A DNA stretch of 18,506 nucleotides, from assembly GCA_964477295.1 (NCBI GenBank), contig CAYZEZ010000068.1:1-18506 (forward strand), given 5' to 3'. This DNA comes from CAYZEZ01 sp964477295. Its GTDB lineage: Bacteria; Bacteroidota; Bacteroidia; Bacteroidales; SM23-62. Positions within the stretch are counted from its first letter, which is position 1, and each line of letters begins with the position of its first letter. The position numbers and the translations under genes were made by a program. Shown one piece after another: positions 1 through 7,718 of this stretch. The notes under the pieces were generated by a model that saw only the letters and a list, made by a program, of their open reading frames with translations, did no database searches and was not told where the DNA came from.

Positions 1-2
1 AA

Positions 3-1082
3 CTGTCGGAATATAAAAAAATCCTTAGCCTTGATCCCGGTCGATATAATCTGCTCCTGAAAATTGGAGAATTATATAAAGACATGGGCAGAATGGATGA
101 AGCCCTGGAATATTTTAACCGTTATGAGGAAGAAAATCCGAACAACATTAAATCATTCATTGAATTAGGAAATTTTTATTGCGTTTCAGGAGATTATGAA
201 CTTGCAAGATTAAATTATAACAAAGCCCTTCTTATCGAACCCGATAAAATATCAGTCTTAATTTCCCTCTGTAACATTGAAACTGAACTTGGACATTTCG
301 GGAAGGCTTTGGCAGAATATGATGAAATAGTGAATAAATGTGAATCTCCCGAGGACAGGAAGAATATTTACAACCACCTTGAAGATTATTATTACCTGAG
401 AGGCCAGACAGGCAAATCAATTGAATACATGGAGCTGAAATTTGATGAAATGGCAAAATATTTACCACCCTTTGGTGTATTGAACAAAAAGGTTGAATCG
501 CTGGATAAATACATTGAGGCAGGTAGAACTGATGCTGCTTTCGAGATAGTGAAAACGGCGGAAGAACAACTTGGACCTCCCCTGGACCAGATGATCCCAT
601 ATGGATATTTTGATATTTACCTGGGGCTGGGTAAGATTGACAGTGCTGAAAAAGCCCTGGAAAAAGCTGAAAAAGCCATTAACGCTCTGCAGCTTGAGAT
701 TAACCGGTCAGATATTGTAAATGCCCAGGGAAGGATCAATGAACAAAAAGGAGAGTACGAGCTGGCCATCAGGAGTTACCTAAAACAACTGGACCTTGAA
801 CCGACAAACGCCAGAATAAACGTTAGCCTGGGACGATGTTACCGGATGATTAAAGATTATAAAAAATCTGAAGATCACCTGAACAGGGTCCTGGCGATCC
901 ATCCCTTCTGGCCTGATGCCAATTTTGAAATGGCTTTAGTTTACCTTGAAACAGGTAAAAAAGAGAAGGCCCTGGAGCTAATGAAGAGGGTACAGTATGT
1001 CTGGCAAGATGCCGATCCGGATTATGAACATGCTAAAAATGCCAGGAAGAAACTTGCCGAAATGGAAAATTCAGTCATCTAA
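3..1082 (+). CDS. TPR-repeat protein, 5' end outside the window
   Basis: The reading frame is open from base 3, with no stop before the first internal ATG at 84, and residues before that ATG (SEYKKILSLDPGRYNLLLKI) are already TPR-like. The true start therefore lies upstream and the gene is partial. The visible part is almost entirely degenerate tetratricopeptide repeats, with recurring A-A-Y/L-P signatures such as YNKALLIEPD and SYLKQLDLEPTNA and a C-terminal repeat ending near LAEMEN. Such helical arrays are protein-protein interaction scaffolds. In Bacteroidota they often form the C-terminal part of larger signalling or secreted proteins, but nothing here identifies the N-terminal domain. 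No membrane segment or signal is visible in this part. upp follows 47 bp downstream on the same strand. The TPR call is firm; the role is unknown. Confidence 0.85.
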   Translation: MSEYKKILSLDPGRYNLLLKIGELYKDMGRMDEALEYFNRYEEENPNNIKSFIELGNFYCVSGDYELARLNYNKALLIEPDKISVLISLCNIETELGHFGKALAEYDEIVNKCESPEDRKNIYNHLEDYYYLRGQTGKSIEYMELKFDEMAKYLPPFGVLNKKVESLDKYIEAGRTDAAFEIVKTAEEQLGPPLDQMIPYGYFDIYLGLGKIDSAEKALEKAEKAINALQLEINRSDIVNAQGRINEQKGEYELAIRSYLKQLDLEPTNARINVSLGRCYRMIKDYKKSEDHLNRVLAIHPFWPDANFEMALVYLETGKKEKALELMKRVQYVWQDADPDYEHAKNARKKLAEMENSVI

Positions 1083-1129
1083 TACCGGGGTTTGATTATC
1101 TTTATTAAAATATCAGAAATTTATCGGAA

Positions 1130-1750
1130 ATGGTCCATATCATCAACCATCCGCTCATCGAGCATAAACTAACACATCTCAGGCGTAAAACGACTAATAC
1201 CAGGAATTTCAAAGGAGCACTCAGTGAGATAGCGGGCCTTATGGCCTATGAGATCTCGCGCGATCTCCCTACAAAAAAGGTAAAGATTGAAACGCCGTTG
1301 GAACAAACAATATCGGGTGTTCTTTCAAATGAAATACTTCTCGTTCCTATATTGAGAGCGGGATTGGGAATGGTGGAAGGGATGCTCAGCCTGATAACCG
1401 ATGCAAGGGTAGGCCATATCGGGATTGTAAGAAACGAGAAAACCCTGGAACCTGAACCCTATTACAAGAAATTGCCTGAGCTCCTTGATAATGCTGTTAT
1501 CATGGTGCTTGATCCGATGCTTGCCACCGGGGGAAGTGCAAGTTTTGCCATTACTATTTTAAAAGATAAGGGTGCCAAAACCATAAAACTGGTTTGCGTG
1601 GTAGGAGCCCCGGAGGGCGTCAGAAAAATTGAGGAGGACCACCCTGATGTGGATATCTACCTCGCCGCACTCGACGAAGGGCTTAATGAAAAAGGATATA
1701 TCGTCCCCGGACTGGGTGATGCAGGTGACAGGCTGTTTGGCACAAAGTAG
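1130..1750 (+). CDS. upp: Uracil phosphoribosyltransferase
   Basis: This enzyme joins uracil and PRPP to make UMP in pyrimidine salvage, in the cytoplasm. The 206 aa length is normal for the family. Diagnostic stretches are LVPILRAGLGMVEGM (about residues 71-85), the PRPP-binding loop VMVLDPMLATGGSA (about 124-137), and the C-terminal uracil-binding segment GYIVPGLGDAGDRLFGTK. The ATG at 1130 gives the expected N-terminus (MVHIINHPLIEHKLTHLR), which matches how the family normally begins. It follows the TPR gene by 47 bp on the same strand and converges with the exported-protein gene at 1776, leaving only 25 bp between the stops. Nothing looks broken or unusual, so this is the most secure call in the window. 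Confidence 0.97.
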   Translation: MVHIINHPLIEHKLTHLRRKTTNTRNFKGALSEIAGLMAYEISRDLPTKKVKIETPLEQTISGVLSNEILLVPILRAGLGMVEGMLSLITDARVGHIGIVRNEKTLEPEPYYKKLPELLDNAVIMVLDPMLATGGSASFAITILKDKGAKTIKLVCVVGAPEGVRKIEEDHPDVDIYLAALDEGLNEKGYIVPGLGDAGDRLFGTK

Positions 1751-1775
1751 TCACTTTAACACAACCATTCCTAAC

Positions 1776-2315
1776 CTACTTTTTATCATATACCAGGGTA
1801 GCCTTTCTCTCTCCCCGGGGTGTAGAACCCGAATATTCAATCGTAAGAGTTTTCCCTTTTTTATCAAGAGTCCAGCTCTCCGTACTTGACATTTCAAATG
1901 TCTGGTCCTGGCGACTCATTGTAGAATTTGAGGAAATAGTCATTGATTTCCCGTCTACTGACCATGCAACCTTAGATTCGGTAGACCTGTTTTCTGTTTT
2001 AGTAACAGCAGGTTCACCATCCAGGGTAAGTTTTTCGGTTGATGTCCTTTCCTGTCCGTTCCTGCCTGTACGTGTCCTGGTTAGTTCAAAATCATTTCCC
2101 GACTGAACCACTTTGATCGCCTTGGTCATTCTGAACATGCCCTCTCCCATTTCACTTCCGGATTCGTTCAGGATCCATTCCCCTGAGAAATCAGTCTTCT
2201 GTGCCACTGCTGATGATCCGAAGGGAATCAGGAAAAAAGCAGAAACAAAAATTGCTGCCATGATGTGTTTATCACATTTTTTGGATTGACCCTGATAAAT
2301 TTTTAATAGTTTCAT
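1776..2315 (-). CDS. Exported small protein of unknown function, probable beta-barrel
   Basis: This 179 aa product has a basic N-terminus and then a hydrophobic stretch (AAIFVSAFFLIPFGSSAVAQ, about residues 20-39), which reads as a signal peptide cleaved near AVA-Q. The mature part begins TDFSGEWILNESGSEMGEG and continues as alternating polar beta-strands rich in Ser, Thr and Lys (for example KMTISSNSTMS-like segments and GKTLTIEYSGS). This resembles small lipocalin-like or calycin-like secreted proteins of Bacteroidota, where W in the GEW motif is typical. The fold assignment is by eye only. ATG at 2315 is used; an internal ATG at residue 19 would shorten the signal but still export. It lies 21 bp downstream of the small lipoprotein gene on the same strand, so the two may be co-transcribed. 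Confidence 0.7.
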   Translation of the reverse strand: MKLLKIYQGQSKKCDKHIMAAIFVSAFFLIPFGSSAVAQKTDFSGEWILNESGSEMGEGMFRMTKAIKVVQSGNDFELTRTRTGRNGQERTSTEKLTLDGEPAVTKTENRSTESKVAWSVDGKSMTISSNSTMSRQDQTFEMSSTESWTLDKKGKTLTIEYSGSTPRGERKATLVYDKK

Positions 2316-2336
2316 AGTCTAATTGTTTTTATTGGT

Positions 2337-2573
2337 TTAGCAACTTGTATTAGACAAAACAAAACGTTTAAAGTTTAATCTTAAGTAATTTAAGTTGCGG
2401 AAAACTGGTTGCCGGGTGCCAGGTTTGGAAATCTGATCGATCTCATCCGACTCATCCCCTGTTAGCAGGTTGACGCCTGTGAACTTATCCCTGTCATTCA
2501 TCAGGTCTGCAAGGTCTTCACAGGATGATATCAACAACACCCCTGTTATAAAACCAAGGATAAATCGTCTCAT
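2337..2573 (-). CDS. Very small putative lipoprotein
   Basis: A 78 aa frame begins MRRFILGFITGVLLISSCED. This is a short basic n-region, a hydrophobic core and a lipobox LISSC with Cys18 as the lipidation site, followed by acidic residues as seen in exposed Bacteroidota lipoproteins. The ATG at 2573 was preferred over the upstream ATG at 2603 because it places the lipobox at the usual distance. The N-terminal 50 residues look coding. The last 20-25 residues (from about RQPVFRNLNYL) are encoded by AT-rich, non-coding-like DNA. In the +1 frame a stop occurs sooner (ending near GNQFSAT), so a frameshift or decayed end is possible. Function is unknown. The start codon sits inside an inverted repeat described separately. 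Confidence 0.45.
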   Translation of the reverse strand: MRRFILGFITGVLLISSCEDLADLMNDRDKFTGVNLLTGDESDEIDQISKPGTRQPVFRNLNYLRLNFKRFVLSNTSC

Positions 2574-2592
2574 TATTAATAACGGTAATGAG
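2569..2592 (-). promoter_or_regulatory. Stem-loop overlapping the start codon of the small lipoprotein gene
   Basis: CTCATTA at 2569-2575 and TAATGAG at 2586-2592 form a perfect 7-bp inverted repeat with a 10-nt loop. On the minus strand the right arm contains the ATG at 2573, so in the mRNA the start codon would be paired. The stem is A+T rich and only moderately stable. A regulatory role is inference. Confidence 0.3.
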
Positions 2593-2683
2593 GTTAGCTG
2601 CAATAATTTAAAGTTATATATTTAATTGAATATTTTCCATTATTATTTATCATCCGACACTATCATATAAGAGATTTATTATT

Positions 2684-2691
2684 TAATTTTG
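2684..2691 (+). promoter_or_regulatory. Candidate -7 element for permease A
   Basis: TAATTTTG matches the Bacteroidota -7 consensus TAnnTTTG and ends 19 nt before the ATG at 2711. No TTTG -33 box is visible at the expected distance, so this is a weak call in AT-rich DNA. Confidence 0.3.
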
Positions 2692-2710
2692 ATCTTCCAA
2701 AGAATCAACC

Positions 2711-5110
2711 ATGATTCAGAATTTCATTAAACTCACCTGGCGACATTTTATCCGGAATCCTTTTTTTTCCTTTATTAATATTGTTGGCCTGACCATTGGA
2801 ATGACAGCTGCCCTGCTCATCTTTTTGCTTGTTTTTCATGAAAAAAGCTATGATAAATTTCATTACAAGGCTGAAAACATATACCGGATAGGGCTGGATT
2901 ACAAAACAGGGAACACCGGGTTCAATATGGCAATTTGTATGACACCCCTTGGTCCTGAACTACAAAGGGTATACCCTGAAGTGCTTAGCTTCACACGCTT
3001 AAGTAAACCCCGTACATCAACACTGTTTTCTTTTGAGGATAAGAAATTTTATGAGGACGGGTTCCTGTATGCCGATTCAGGTTTTTTCAGGACATTCAGC
3101 TTCAATTTAATCCAGGGGGACCCTGACGAAGTACTGAAACAACCCTATTCAATCGTTTTATCCAGGGAAACAGCCAACAGGTATTTCGGAAATGAAGATC
3201 CGGTTGGAAAGATCCTGAGAATGAACAATGAACAGGATTTTACTATCACAGGTGTTGTGGAAACTTCCCCATCCAATTCACACCTGCAATATACCATCCT
3301 GGCCTCTTTTTCCACACATTACCAGGGCCCTTATACAAAATATATGGACAATTGGATCGGCGACATTAATTACTGGACCTATGTCAGGGTGGCGGAAGGA
3401 ACTACTTTCGAGGACCTGTTGAAAATAACCGAAGAATCGATTGAACGAAATGCCGGTAAGGACATTGAGGAATCTAACCTTTCCATTTCACCAAGGATCC
3501 AAAATATCCGGGATATCTATCTTCATTCCAATCTCAGGGGAGAGATAGGGCCAACCAGCAGCAATCAATATATTATCCTGTTCCTGGCCATTGCCATTTT
3601 TATTCTTGCTATCGCATCGATCAATTACATGAATCTTGCCACTGCCCGGTCTTCGTCCCGGGCCAAAGAAATTGGGATAAAGAAAGTTGCAGGGGCCAAT
3701 AAAAAATTGCTTATCGGGCAGTTCCTTGCTGAAACGATCATATTTGTTTTCTTCTCCCTGGTCATCGCACTCGTCCTGGTGGAAATATTGCTCCCTTCCT
3801 TCGGCAACCTTATAGGCACACAACTCGAATATTCTTATACGGGCAATCCCGGTCTGTCATTATTCTTTATATTCATCGCATTATTTGTAGGATTCATTTC
3901 GGGAGCCTATCCTGCCTTTTATCTTTCCTCATTTATTCCTGTAAAGGCAATAAAAGGAGAATTGTACAAAGGCAAGAAGGGCCATCTCCTGAGAAATGTC
4001 CTTGTTGTGATCCAGTTCTCCCTGGCAACGATCCTGATCATTGGATCCTTAATGATTATGCGTCAGGTTGAATACATTCAAAATAAAGACCTTGGATTTA
4101 ATAAGGAACAAATTGTAATCGTTCCGATACGAGGTGCTGAAACAAGACAGAACTATCAAACCATAAAGGAAGAACTGGCTAAATTGCCTTTTGTTTTAAA
4201 TGTTTCGGCCTCACAAAATTTCCCGGGAAGAATGTTCAGCGGCAACGGATATATATTTGAAGGAATAGAAGAGACCGACCAGCTTATCATAAGTTCGATC
4301 GATGTGGATGAGGATTTTATTCCCCTGTATGCTATGAAAATTTTATCTGGAAGGAATTATTCGAAAGAATTCGGGACCGACAGCAAAGCGCTGATCGTTA
4401 ATGAAACCTGCCGGAAGTTCCTTGGCATGGAAGATCCGCTTGGAGTAAATGTAACTTTTAATGGGGAATCCGGATACAGCATAATAGGAGTCGTGGATGA
4501 TTTCCATTACGCATCACTCCACCATAAAATAGAACCCCTGGTCATATCACTCAGACCCTTCCGGTTCCGTTACCTGAATATTAANNNNNNNNNNGTCGAG
4601 GCTGCCAGCATCAATAAAAATCTGCAACAGCTGGAAAAGACATGGGAGCAAATTGATCCTGACAGGCCGTTCGATTATTTTTTCTTGGACCAGACATTCG
4701 AACAATTATATGAAAATGAGACAAGGATCATGGGGCTATTTACCTGGTTCACGATCCTTGCCATCCTCATTGCCCTGCTTGGATTGTTTGGATTATCCTC
4801 ATTCCTGATATTGAAAAGAACAAAAGAGATCGGTATAAGGAAATCCTTAGGCGCCAAAGGTTCAACCATTTCATTTATGTTTATAGGGAATTTCCTGAAG
4901 CTGGTGCTAATAGCGAACCTGGTTGCATTACCTGCAGGTTATTTTGGTATCAGAAAATGGCTGCAGAATTTTGAATACCATGTAAATATCGCCTTCTGGA
5001 TATTCATCCTTGCAATTGTATTGTCATTCCTGGTTGCTTTCCTGACAGTTCTGTATCACTCATTAAAAGCCGCAAAAAACAATCCTGTTGACTCATTAAG
5101 GTATGAATAA
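2711..5110 (+). CDS. FtsX/MacB-type ABC transporter permease A, duplicated architecture
   Basis: This 799 aa inner-membrane protein has the long Bacteroidota permease layout: MacB-like periplasmic domain plus FtsX domain, repeated twice. Transmembrane helices by eye are at about residues 20-43, 286-308, 336-362, 381-407, 427-449, 676-700, 724-748 and 760-784. Large periplasmic regions lie between helices 1-2 and 5-6. Two coupling-helix motifs, KEIGIKKVAGA (about 319-329) and KEIGIRKSLGA (705-715), are where an ABC ATPase would dock. The end DSLRYE is typical. Family members use ATP hydrolysis in the cytoplasm to drive mechanical movement in the periplasm, for example lipoprotein or peptide export. 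No ATPase gene is in the window. Residues 625-628 are lost to an assembly gap, but the frame is kept on both sides. A cupin gene follows after 15 bp. Confidence 0.93.
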   Translation: MIQNFIKLTWRHFIRNPFFSFINIVGLTIGMTAALLIFLLVFHEKSYDKFHYKAENIYRIGLDYKTGNTGFNMAICMTPLGPELQRVYPEVLSFTRLSKPRTSTLFSFEDKKFYEDGFLYADSGFFRTFSFNLIQGDPDEVLKQPYSIVLSRETANRYFGNEDPVGKILRMNNEQDFTITGVVETSPSNSHLQYTILASFSTHYQGPYTKYMDNWIGDINYWTYVRVAEGTTFEDLLKITEESIERNAGKDIEESNLSISPRIQNIRDIYLHSNLRGEIGPTSSNQYIILFLAIAIFILAIASINYMNLATARSSSRAKEIGIKKVAGANKKLLIGQFLAETIIFVFFSLVIALVLVEILLPSFGNLIGTQLEYSYTGNPGLSLFFIFIALFVGFISGAYPAFYLSSFIPVKAIKGELYKGKKGHLLRNVLVVIQFSLATILIIGSLMIMRQVEYIQNKDLGFNKEQIVIVPIRGAETRQNYQTIKEELAKLPFVLNVSASQNFPGRMFSGNGYIFEGIEETDQLIISSIDVDEDFIPLYAMKILSGRNYSKEFGTDSKALIVNETCRKFLGMEDPLGVNVTFNGESGYSIIGVVDDFHYASLHHKIEPLVISLRPFRFRYLNIXXXXVEAASINKNLQQLEKTWEQIDPDRPFDYFFLDQTFEQLYENETRIMGLFTWFTILAILIALLGLFGLSSFLILKRTKEIGIRKSLGAKGSTISFMFIGNFLKLVLIANLVALPAGYFGIRKWLQNFEYHVNIAFWIFILAIVLSFLVAFLTVLYHSLKAAKNNPVDSLRYE
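4585..4594. other. Assembly gap of 10 N inside permease A
   Basis: Ten undetermined bases interrupt the second periplasmic domain of permease A. Codon 625 is AAN, so Lys or Asn, and permease B has Lys at the matching NIK position. A run of exactly ten N is probably a placeholder, so the real length may differ, but the flanking frames agree as written. Confidence 0.95.
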
Positions 5111-5125
5111 TATGCATTAAAAATC

Positions 5126-5461
5126 ATGGAACATTTTTATCCTGAAGTAATTAAAAATCTGCCCGAAGCAGATATCCCTTTTGAAGGAGTAAGGGGATGG
5201 TTATCTCAATCTGAAAACCACCAGATCGTATTTTTTGAGATCGATGCTATAGGGGCAGTCACGGAACACAAGCACGGCGACCAGTTCGGTGTGGTATTCG
5301 AGGGGGCGATGGACCTGACCATTGGCGGTGAGACAAAAACATATAAAAAAGGGGATACCTACTTCATTCCGGCAGGGGTTATGCATGGAGCTGAATTTAA
5401 AAAGAAAACCTGGCTGATGGATGTATTTGCCGATAAAGACAGGTACTTACCTAAGAAGTGA
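5126..5461 (+). CDS. Small single-domain cupin protein
   Basis: This 111 aa protein is one cupin barrel. Motif 1 is HKHGDQFGVVFEG, giving metal ligands His48 and His50; a Gln/Asp pair sits near the usual Glu position. Motif 2 is GDTYFIPAGVMHGAEF, giving His87. A mononuclear metal site is therefore likely, as in small cupins that bind sugars or act as simple dioxygenases or isomerases, but the substrate cannot be read from the sequence. No signal peptide is present, so it is cytoplasmic. The gene starts 15 bp after permease A on the same strand and is probably co-transcribed with it. Its stop codon runs straight into the heptamer repeat at 5460. The family call is strong; the function is open. 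Confidence 0.88.
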   Translation: MEHFYPEVIKNLPEADIPFEGVRGWLSQSENHQIVFFEIDAIGAVTEHKHGDQFGVVFEGAMDLTIGGETKTYKKGDTYFIPAGVMHGAEFKKKTWLMDVFADKDRYLPKK

Positions 5462-5480
5462 AGAGTGAAGAGTGAAGAGT
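5460..5480 (+). repeat. Heptamer tandem repeat, GAAGAGT unit
   Basis: Three perfect copies of GAAGAGT begin at the last two bases of the cupin stop codon and run on into a partial fourth copy (GAAG). A similar heptamer array in the opposite orientation lies at 5582-5609. Confidence 0.85.
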
Positions 5481-5581
5481 GAAGCGAAGTGTGTGTGGGC
5501 GATTCTGTTTTTGATGCTCCTGTCACTTTGCCCATACTCCACTTGGCCCCACGAACCCTTAGATCCTCGAATCTTTTTTCC

Positions 5582-5609
5582 GACTCACGACTCACACCTC
5601 ACGACTCAC
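5582..5609 (-). repeat. Heptamer tandem repeat, GTGAGTC unit on the minus strand
   Basis: Four heptamers read on the minus strand: GTGAGTC, GTGAGGT, GTGAGTC, GTGAGTC. They share the GTGA core with the GTGAAGA phase of the array at 5460 but face the other way. Between the arrays is an imperfect inverted pair, AAGTGTGTGTGGGC (from 5486) against the complement of GCCCATACTCCACTT, so the whole spacer is loosely palindromic. No gene was found in 5462-5657. Confidence 0.8.
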
Positions 5610-5618
5610 AGTTTTTAC

Positions 5619-5626
5619 TATCTTTG
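5619..5626 (+). promoter_or_regulatory. Candidate -7 element for the VTT-like gene
   Basis: TATCTTTG is an exact match to TAnnTTTG and lies 31 nt before the ATG at 5658, directly after the second heptamer array. The -33 position falls inside that array and lacks TTTG. Confidence 0.4.
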
Positions 5627-5657
5627 CCGGATTAAAAATTGCATCCCGTAATTTTAT

Positions 5658-6305
5658 ATGAGTAACAATGATCAATCTTCCCGGACCTTCAAGGAAAAGG
5701 TTAAGGGTAAACATCAGCAATACAAGGACCGGGGATTGTACAGGTATGTTGGTATCAACATCCTGAAAATTATTATCGTTTACGCTATTCTTGTCGTGTT
5801 GCTCTTCCTGGCCAGTAAGTACCTGTTCGACTTCAATAAGATTTTCGCGTATTTCATCGAACGGTTCTCCGACACCTCTACCGTTATCCTGTTTTTCGTT
5901 TCTGAATCATTTCTGGGGATGGTCCCGGTTGACCTGTTCGTATTGTGGGCCATGAAATTTGATTCGCCCCTGCCTTACCTGGCATTGCTTGGACTGCTGT
6001 CGTACACCGGTGGCGTAATATCTTATTTTATCGGGACGGGTATTTCGTTGATCCCCAGGGTAAAAGCCTACACAGAAAAACGACTCAGAAACTATATCCT
6101 GTTTGTCAGGAAATGGGGAGGCGCCTTCATCATTGTAGCGGCATTATTCCCCTTCACACCGTTCTCAATGGTTGTTATTGCATTAAGCCTGCTGAAATAT
6201 CCATTCAGGTATTTCCTGCTTTTCGCGACGGCCCGGCTGGTAAGGTTTGTATTACAGGGAATCCTGTTTTTTGATGTGTTGAATATTGATACCTGGATAT
6301 TTTAA
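5658..6305 (+). CDS. VTT/DedA-like integral membrane protein
   Basis: The 215 aa product has a charged, Lys-rich cytoplasmic N-terminus (residues 1-30) and about five hydrophobic segments, near 34-54, 74-98, 105-127, 155-178 and 183-204. Residues 80-98 (FVSESFLGMVPVDLFVLWA), YTGGVISYFIGTG (116-128) and the re-entrant style segment WGGAFIIVAALFPFTPFS (153-170) fit the VTT (SNARE-associated/DedA) superfamily. Members of that family move or flip lipids across membranes. The match is by pattern only, so a divergent unrelated membrane protein is possible. The stop codon (TAA at 6303-6305) overlaps the stop of the convergent caspase gene (6302-6304). It is separated from the cupin by the repeat-bearing spacer and probably has its own promoter. 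Confidence 0.7.
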   Translation: MSNNDQSSRTFKEKVKGKHQQYKDRGLYRYVGINILKIIIVYAILVVLLFLASKYLFDFNKIFAYFIERFSDTSTVILFFVSESFLGMVPVDLFVLWAMKFDSPLPYLALLGLLSYTGGVISYFIGTGISLIPRVKAYTEKRLRNYILFVRKWGGAFIIVAALFPFTPFSMVVIALSLLKYPFRYFLLFATARLVRFVLQGILFFDVLNIDTWIF

Positions 6306-7600
6306 GGTTTCCTGAAGTTGACCTCCTCTTTACGGATAAATATAAAATCACCTCCTTCGTCGCCTGCACTCTGAATGGTACCGAATTGGGGTACATTGGG
6401 ACTGTTATTCAGGACGGCTTCACGGAAGCTTGCAAAAAGCTGCTCGGATGACATGAATTTATCCTGATTGTCTGTCAACCTCTTGATGAGGAATTCTATG
6501 AATACACTTTGATCCGGTACTTCCATTAGGGTTCCGCTCGTCATGGCTTTCCGGCTGGGTAATTCATAAAGTTTGCTGATACTCATCGGTGCATTTGCAA
6601 AAGCCTTCCTGGTTTTAAAAATTCCCCCGCTGAAACAGGCATCGGCGATAAGCAGTGTATGCCGTGAAGGTATTGTCGCGATGTAGTCCTGCAGGGTGCT
6701 GTTCCTGAGCCAGTTGGCAGAACTGAATGACCGTGAATCGGAGGGGAGCCAGTAACCGAGTTCCTTTTCCTTATCCCAGTGGCCGTGACCGGCATAAAAA
6801 ACCAACAGGTTGTCGTCAGGAGTTACTTTTACACCCAATTCATCCATGGTTTCAATGATCTCTGCCCGGGTTGGATTTTCCAGCAGGATCATATTCTCTT
6901 TTTCAAAGGTATAATAGGTATTTAACACATTATACAATTGCCTGGCATCGCGAAGGGGATTATCAAGATCGGTGATGGTCTGATCCTCATAATCATTAAC
7001 ACCCATAATGAGTGCATAATAGTCACCCGTTACCAGTTTTGTGCCCGGAGCAGTACCCTGATCCCTTTGCTGTTGCCTGTTATCTTCCTTTGTCTCATCA
7101 GTATTGGTTCCATTTCGGCCCTTGTCTGTAAGATAAGCCTGATTATCCTGTTGGTCCATGATCTCATCGGTTACACGCGGATCCCGGACGGCAACCAATC
7201 CATAATCAAAATTATTCGGATTATTAAATGCATTTTCGCCTACATCTTCGGGGAGTTCCTTGATAAAACATCCCAGCCCATCAACCTTAATATAATACTC
7301 ACCGCCCTTCCGGGGCTCAAGAAAGACAGGCAAAGTCTCACACCTTTTCCCGCTGGCAGAAATTTTTATCTTTTCCCCGTAAAGTGCTGTATAAGTAATT
7401 TTGCCACCCCTGTGGATCTTATTCACCAGCTTGTCATCGATCATGATATTCATGTCCGCCTTTGAATCCGCATAATTATTTGTGCGAAAAAAATGAATGG
7501 TAAAGTAACCCTGAGCCATAGCCTTGGTGGCAAACGAAAACATAATCACAAATAGAAAGAAGGCTATACTCCAATAATTCTTAACTGTTCTTGTCTTCAT
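6302..7600 (-). CDS. Exported caspase-family (C14) protein with DUF2846-like N-terminal domain
   Basis: The product is 432 aa from the ATG at 7600; a frame extension to 7609 would need a TTG start and adds only three residues. Residues 1-30 form a signal peptide ending AMAQ. Residues 31-120 (GYFTIHFFRTNNYADS, MNIMIDDKLVNKI, YYIKVDG) resemble the small beta-rich DUF2846 domain and carry two cysteines (87, 111) that could pair in the periplasm. A polar, Asn/Gln/Lys-rich linker covers about 155-190. The caspase-fold peptidase domain (about 192-425) has the catalytic pair His272 in YAGHGH and Cys322 in DACFSG. Asp320 before the cysteine is the pattern seen in metacaspase/orthocaspase enzymes that cleave after Arg or Lys. 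It is therefore probably an active periplasmic or surface protease; its targets are unknown. It is divergent from the lipoprotein gene at 7719. Confidence 0.88.
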   Translation of the reverse strand: MKTRTVKNYWSIAFFLFVIMFSFATKAMAQGYFTIHFFRTNNYADSKADMNIMIDDKLVNKIHRGGKITYTALYGEKIKISASGKRCETLPVFLEPRKGGEYYIKVDGLGCFIKELPEDVGENAFNNPNNFDYGLVAVRDPRVTDEIMDQQDNQAYLTDKGRNGTNTDETKEDNRQQQRDQGTAPGTKLVTGDYYALIMGVNDYEDQTITDLDNPLRDARQLYNVLNTYYTFEKENMILLENPTRAEIIETMDELGVKVTPDDNLLVFYAGHGHWDKEKELGYWLPSDSRSFSSANWLRNSTLQDYIATIPSRHTLLIADACFSGGIFKTRKAFANAPMSISKLYELPSRKAMTSGTLMEVPDQSVFIEFLIKRLTDNQDKFMSSEQLFASFREAVLNNSPNVPQFGTIQSAGDEGGDFIFIRKEEVNFRKP

Positions 7601-7667
7601 AAAAAACAATTGCTAATTTTAACGGAATCTATTTCTGTGAGAATATACAAATTTCGCACCGAAAACT

Positions 7668-7675
7668 CAAATTTA
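7668..7675 (-). promoter_or_regulatory. Candidate -7 element for the caspase gene
   Basis: On the minus strand TAAATTTG matches TAnnTTTG, 67 nt before the ATG at 7600, in the AT-rich divergent spacer 7601-7718. No good -33 box is seen. Confidence 0.3.
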
Positions 7676-7718
7676 CAATTATTTAACCATTAATTCTAAT
7701 TCTAAAAAACGTTAAAAC

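Noticed and set aside
232..600. Minus-strand 122-codon open frame
   Set aside because: It is antisense to the TPR coding region and has no recognisable domain.
6938..7465. Plus-strand 175-codon open frame
   Set aside because: It is antisense to the caspase-family gene, whose catalytic motifs and signal peptide are clear; no recognisable domain.
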